In this document: positions 57,401-63,400 of the stretch, one piece after another | Numbering within the stretch: the stretch's first letter is position 1 | How the letters are laid out: each line of letters opens with the position of its first letter | DNA from: Lingula anatina | Lineage: Eukaryota; Brachiopoda; Lingulata; Lingulida; Lingulidae | Assembly (NCBI RefSeq): GCF_001039355.2 | Contig: NW_019776113.1 | Coordinates: forward strand, 352,485 to 416,484 | Direction: 5' to 3' | DNA: 64,000 bases | Program-made: the position numbers and the translations under genes | Notes under the pieces: generated by a model | The model's database searches: none | What the model was told of the DNA's origin: nothing | What the model saw: the letters and a program-made list of their open reading frames with translations, nothing else

Positions 57401-60400
57401 TTTTATATAGTTACCCTGACTGAGAAGGTATACTATATATTGGTTTCAGTGACAGGGCCAGGGGGTCAGTGTAGCAGTAATTCTGACTGTCAGGACACTA
57501 ACTCCTACTGCAGCAGGGGGAGCTGTGTGTGTCTGGACGGATACTATGCACTGGGAAAAACATGTGGTAGGACATTTCTCAAGTGATTATAAAGCTTTAA
57601 TAGCAATTGTAAAGCCAAGATGTCTGTTAAAATAATAATTAAAAAAAAACTTTTAAGTTATAAAAAATCTTGTATTTCAATATAAAAGAATGAATAGGCC
57701 AAAGCATATTTTCTTTATATATTTTATTTGCCCACTTTAATTGTCAGAATTGTTGACAGACAGGTGGTTTGATGTATAAGGTTGAAACTTGAATTTGACT
57801 TCTTTCTTTCTTCAGTTCCCAGTTCTAATTTGAATGAAGCCTGTAGCTCCAATGAGGGTTGTGGAGACAGGAATGCCGAGTGTGTCAGGGGGAAGTGTCA
57901 GTGCAAAGATGGATACTATGACAAAAATGGAGCCTGTAGTGAGTTTCAGCTTCTCAGGTCATTTTACTGACAGGATTGTTAAGGCTGTTAGCTCCAGCAA
58001 ACTATATGAATAAATGGATAAAAATAGTACTTTGATAAATATAGAAATGTAGAGAACTGAATAGATAAAAAAAATTTGCTTTTAACTTCAACATTTGAAA
58101 AACATTCCTTTATTGCATTGAAACGTTGAAATCATAAAACTCTACTGTATGATTGAATTTCCTGGAAATAGTTTTTCAGTGTTTTGGGTATAAAAAATTA
58201 TTTGATGTGACAATTCATGTGATTTAAAACATTTTGTTATGTGCCCAGGTGAGACATCTGGTGCCAGTGGACCATGTACCTCAGATGCAGGCTGTACAAA
58301 TGGCAGCTACTGTAGAGGTGGAACCTGTACCTGTCGACCTGAGCATTACCAGGACGGAGAGGACTGTAGTAAGTTGTAGTTGGACATTGAAGCAGAATTT
58401 ATCAAAGTGTACATCCAGTTGTTGTTTCAAACAAATGATAAATGAAAGATGAATCTCATAATGAACACTCAGGTACATTTTCAATGAGGTATATGGAATA
58501 CAGAGAAAATATTGGAGCACATACGTGTGTGACTATTATGAGATTCAATTTCCATTCTCTCTTTGGTATGTGTTTGTTGATTTGGATGGTCTATCCTCCC
58601 CCATGGCAGTCATGTCCCATGTCCTGGCACAATGTTTAGACTGCAGTTCACTTGATTATGTCATGGATTATATTTAGTATGATGCTGTAGGATATGATTT
58701 CTCCTTCACCTTTAACCTTTACTTCAGAGCTGCAAGTAGGAGACGGGGAACCCTGCAGAACTCCTGACGCCTGCCGTGTGGTGGACTCCCAGTGTACTAG
58801 AGGCGTATGCCAGTGCCCAGAGGGTTATTATGCTGACAGTCTCTTCTGCTGTAAGTGGTCATTAATGAGTTCCTATTCATTTCCTATTTCATTCATGTAT
58901 TTGTTGTGTCCTTGTAGAGGCTACAATTTCTGTTCAGAACAGTAATGTAAAACTTGTGCATTTATCAAGATTTTATCCTCACTTTTAAATTCTTTCAAAC
59001 TGGCCTGACTTGCCCATCTGTCATTTTAATTGTTAACCAATATATTTTTTGGAAGAAATTGGCTCCGGTTGGCTATAAAAGATTTGTTTGAAGCTGTTGG
59101 TGACTGCTTAAGGTCAAAGACTATAGCTAGTGGACAACATGTTACTTGTTTGTTTGAGGCACTGGGTAAAAGAAAATTGGGAAGGCATGATACACAATTA
59201 AATTATGAAGCACACATTGAATATTTCACAAACAATTTACTCCTAAACATTCCAACAAGTAAAATAGTATTTTTAACTAAAAATTGCAAATGCAATGCTT
59301 TTTAAAAAAACAACTGGAAATATTCCTTGGTTATATACAATATCTGTCTACTCTCAGCATTGAAGCAACCCTTGGGAGGCCGCTGCCGGACAGACGAGGC
59401 CTGTGACTATGACAATGCTAAGTGTATTGGTGGCAGATGTCGCTGTCCTCAGGGATTTGATGCCAATCGTTTGCTGAAAGCTTGTAGTAAGTACAGTTAT
59501 TGCATGGTTTATACCACCTGAGAAGAGGATAGTAATGTGTGTGCGTGTGTGCATGTGTGTGTGTGTGTGTGTGTGTCTTTGGTATGCTTTATTTATTTTA
59601 TTTGTCTTTTATTTATTTTTGCTTTATTTTTTTTTATCTTATATTTATTATTTTATTTTTTACTTTTAACATACTTTTTTGTCATCAGGATTGACAGAGA
59701 GCCAGCTTCACCAGCCATGTCAAACTGAAGCAGACTGTGCTGTTCTGGAAAATGCTGAATGTCGTGGCGGCCAGTGTGAATGTGATGATATGCACTTTGA
59801 CAAAGATAATGATGGTACCTGTGGTAAGTGTTAGCTAACAGAGAGTAAGACTATGTTTCTAATATCAATGTGACCTAGACCATTGGAATGATAGTATATG
59901 AGAAGCTGAGGCTGTGCCAGTTTGAATGTATGTTATTCTGGTTCAGCTTATGTGAAAATAAAACATACCTGTTATCAAAATTGTCAGCTCAAGTGCAAGC
60001 TGAAGTGTTTAATAATGAATGTTAAAAAATGAAGCTGATAGGTCATTTAATTGAGTAGTGTAAAATTTTTGTTTTATTTTCAAATTTTGTCAGATGGCAG
60101 CAAATCTGGTCTCAATGGAGGGTGTGGATCAGATGAAGAATGTGCCCCAGAAAATGCTATCTGTAACAGAGGCCAGTGTATTTGTAGACAGGGCTTTGTC
60201 AACAATGGACCTTTATGCAGTAAGTATTACTTAACATTATTCATATGAAAGATTCTCCACATATAGGTCATCTATGCATTATGTCTGGTGATCTTTTGTT
60301 TTATTATAGGTGGTATTTACTATATAGGCCAGTGATTTACTAACGATATCACAGTAAATTTGTTCAGTATGTTGTCCCAATTTTTTGCCATTTATAGCAT

Positions 60401-63400
60401 CTTTTGAGAACTCTTACTTCCTACCCTTGCTGTTTCTCCTGTTCTGAGTTAATGAATTCTCTCTCAGGTCGAAAGGTTGGCCTGGACGAGACTTGTTTGA
60501 CCAATGGAGTGTGTGGCACAGACAACTCTTACTGCAAGGACAATAAGTGTGCCTGTAAGGAGAGATTCTACAGGGACAGAGACCAGTGCTGTAAGTTTTC
60601 TGTGCCATGTTATTTATGATATGCTATTCAAGATTTGGTAAGGGTCACGTTAGTTTGTCAGAAGTATTAGTCATGATCATTACCTCCGCCAAGGAGGTTA
60701 TGTTTTCACCCCTGTTTGTTTGTTTGTTTGTTTGTTTGTTTGTTTGTTTGTCTGTCATCAACATAACTCAAAAAGTTATGGACCGATTTTGATGAAATTT
60801 TCAGGAAGTGGGCCAAGGAACAGATGATTAGTTTTTGGTGGTGATCCAGATCAATAATCAATCAATAATCAGTAATAATAAAAAATCGCTGCCTTGGCGG
60901 GGTCTGCACCCTCGGGGTTTTTTTCTAGTGTTAAGAAAAAAAATACTTTAATATTTTTTTCCTGTGGAAGAAGAAAATGCATTCTTGCATACCGTACATA
61001 GTTTTCGTAAATCTGAACATGTCAGATAACAAACTTTATTTAAGAATCTTTCTTAAAGAATGTCAATAAATTACTAAGTTAAATGGCAACACAGGTGTGT
61101 TCTTGAGTAATTCATTTGTCCTTCAACATTCATCATGTCTGAAAATTTCAATACATACCCTTTCCATACTTACCTCCCCGTCTGGCCATTTTGTGTCTAG
61201 TCAGGTCTTCCTTGTGCGCATTGGAACGTAAACTGGCGAAGCTCAGCCAAATATGTTATGTACCTTTACATATACATATGAGATGAATGTCCTAAACTTA
61301 TATAATTTTGTACGCTTAATTCAAGTGTGGGCTCGAAATAGGACATTTCGTTTTAGACTCACTCAGTGGATAACGCAATTCAAGATTTACGTAATGTTGC
61401 GCAAAGAAAACCCAAGTCCACATAATGACCAGTTTAATGGTTTATTGGTTGACGATCTCTAACTACATGTTCTATACGTGAAGCCTCCAACTTCTAAGCC
61501 GTCTCCCATAGCTCCGTCGAGCGGTCACCTTCGAGTCTTCTTTAGTCTGCCCCCCCGATATCAATTCTATACGTCTTTTATACCTATTTCTTATCTTTAG
61601 GTGGATTCTGTGCTGCAGTATTTGGCGGTACATATTAATTTTAATTATTCAAATTGCACACGTCCATTTAAGTTACATAACTACAGGTAAGGCCATAAAA
61701 CGAGTCGAGTGCACAAGCAATCGACTCTAATCAAATTAATTTACATGTCTGGGAATTATATTTGTGAACACTACATCATGCCATTTCATTACATTTCTAT
61801 GAATCATTTTGTGTTTTATGTATTTTTGATAAGAATACTCATATAAATTCCCTTTGTTTTTATTTCCAGTACCTCAGACAGTGCTAGGGGGCAGATGTGT
61901 CAGTGATGAGGCCTGTTTGAATGAAAACTCTGCTTGCAAAAGTGGGGAATGTGTCTGCCAGCAAGGCTTCTATAACAATAGGGGGCGCTGTGGTAGGTGA
62001 ACTATAAGATTGAAAATCATAACTTCTTTTTAATAGTTTAACCATCCTTTCAACCATGGTTTTTTAATGATTCCTTTTTAGACAAATATTTGTAAAAGAA
62101 AAAGGCCAAAGCATAAGATAATTAACCATAATTTATTTCAGACAAACAAGTTGGAGTAGGTGACTCTTGCAGGTCACCAGAGGCGTGTGTGGACAATGCT
62201 GACTGTATAGACAATAGATGTCAGTGTAAATCGGGATACTTTCAAAATGGAGAACTGTGCAGTAGGTGTCCTCTCTGATAGTTTTATATAAAATATATTT
62301 GTGCAAATTTAGATTCATCATGAGATTCTAAATTTTATTTGATTCATTTGGGTACAAGCTTATATTTTATTTCATTCACAACATGATAGACTTAAGTATT
62401 CTCAGTATGTTTAGTTTGAAATTTCATTAGAAATTTATTTTCTAAGACTGTATAATTGACGTTTCATATAATTTCACAATTACTGTGAATTTTTTCATAA
62501 AAGAAGTTACTTTTACTGGCATTCATACCAAAAAAACTTATAAACAGTATGTATAAATATGTTTTGGTGCATCTTATTTACCGGGATATACTGTTTCGTA
62601 GCCCCTGTGTCATGTCATACATGTATATTGTAGCTCAGCAAGGTGGTCAAGGCTCCCAGTGTACTCTTGATGGTCAGTGTAGAGAGAGGAACAGTGCCTG
62701 CAGAGAGGGCAGTTGTCAGTGCAGCATTGGCTACTACTATGATGAGGACCAGTGTGGTGAGTTGGTCAGAAAATTCTTTAGCATTTCTGCAAAGTGTGAA
62801 AGCACCTGCTCAAAAATAAAGCATAGTACATTATTCCATTTAATAAAAAAAATAATAGGCATTCGGTATCATGAAACATAACTGCATTTCTCTTTCCTTT
62901 CCATGTAGAACTGTTATAGCATCACCTTTTACAAAAAACATTCAATAAATATTATCATATTTTGACAATGTGGTATTATCTTCCAGTGCCCCAGTCTGGT
63001 TTAACTGGAGACTGTGACTCCAACAAAGCCTGCCTCACAGAGAATGCAGAGTGCAGGAATGGCAAGTGTGTCTGCAAGCAGCAATTCTTTAAGGACCAGC
63101 TCAAGTGTGGTAAGTTACAGATTGCATAAAAAGTTGGACTTTGAACTTCGCTGATCACTTTGAAAAACTTTGATGAAACTAAGTGATGTTGTTGAACTGC
63201 TCCTGAAAGGTTGTTTAAAAGATTCAAATTTTCCAAAAATGTAGCCATTTGCTTGCTATGGCTAGAATGATCTCAGCCCAGATAAGCCCCTTCACACTTC
63301 CATCACATATAAAATCTGAAAATTTCCCTTCATTATGTTTATTTTATAGTGTCTAAGAAGCAGCTGGGTGAACCATGTCCCAGTAAAGAAGCCTGTGACA

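Larger units (their letters stand above)
60591..61869 (+). other. Intron B53-B54, carrying two mobile elements
   Basis: 1,279 bp, among the longest introns between modules. Contains a CTCCGCC-type element (60680-60930) and a probable solo LTR on the minus strand (61254-61685). Confidence 0.75.

Noticed and set aside
59030-59305. 91-residue open frame in the B49-B50 intron
   Set aside because: No similarity to the modules, no fitting splice sites, and the sequence looks like ordinary AT-rich intron.
61140-61250. Possible internal retrotransposon sequence next to the LTR candidate
   Set aside because: On the minus strand it opens with a short ATG frame that stops after about a dozen codons; no primer-binding site or gag similarity can be defended.
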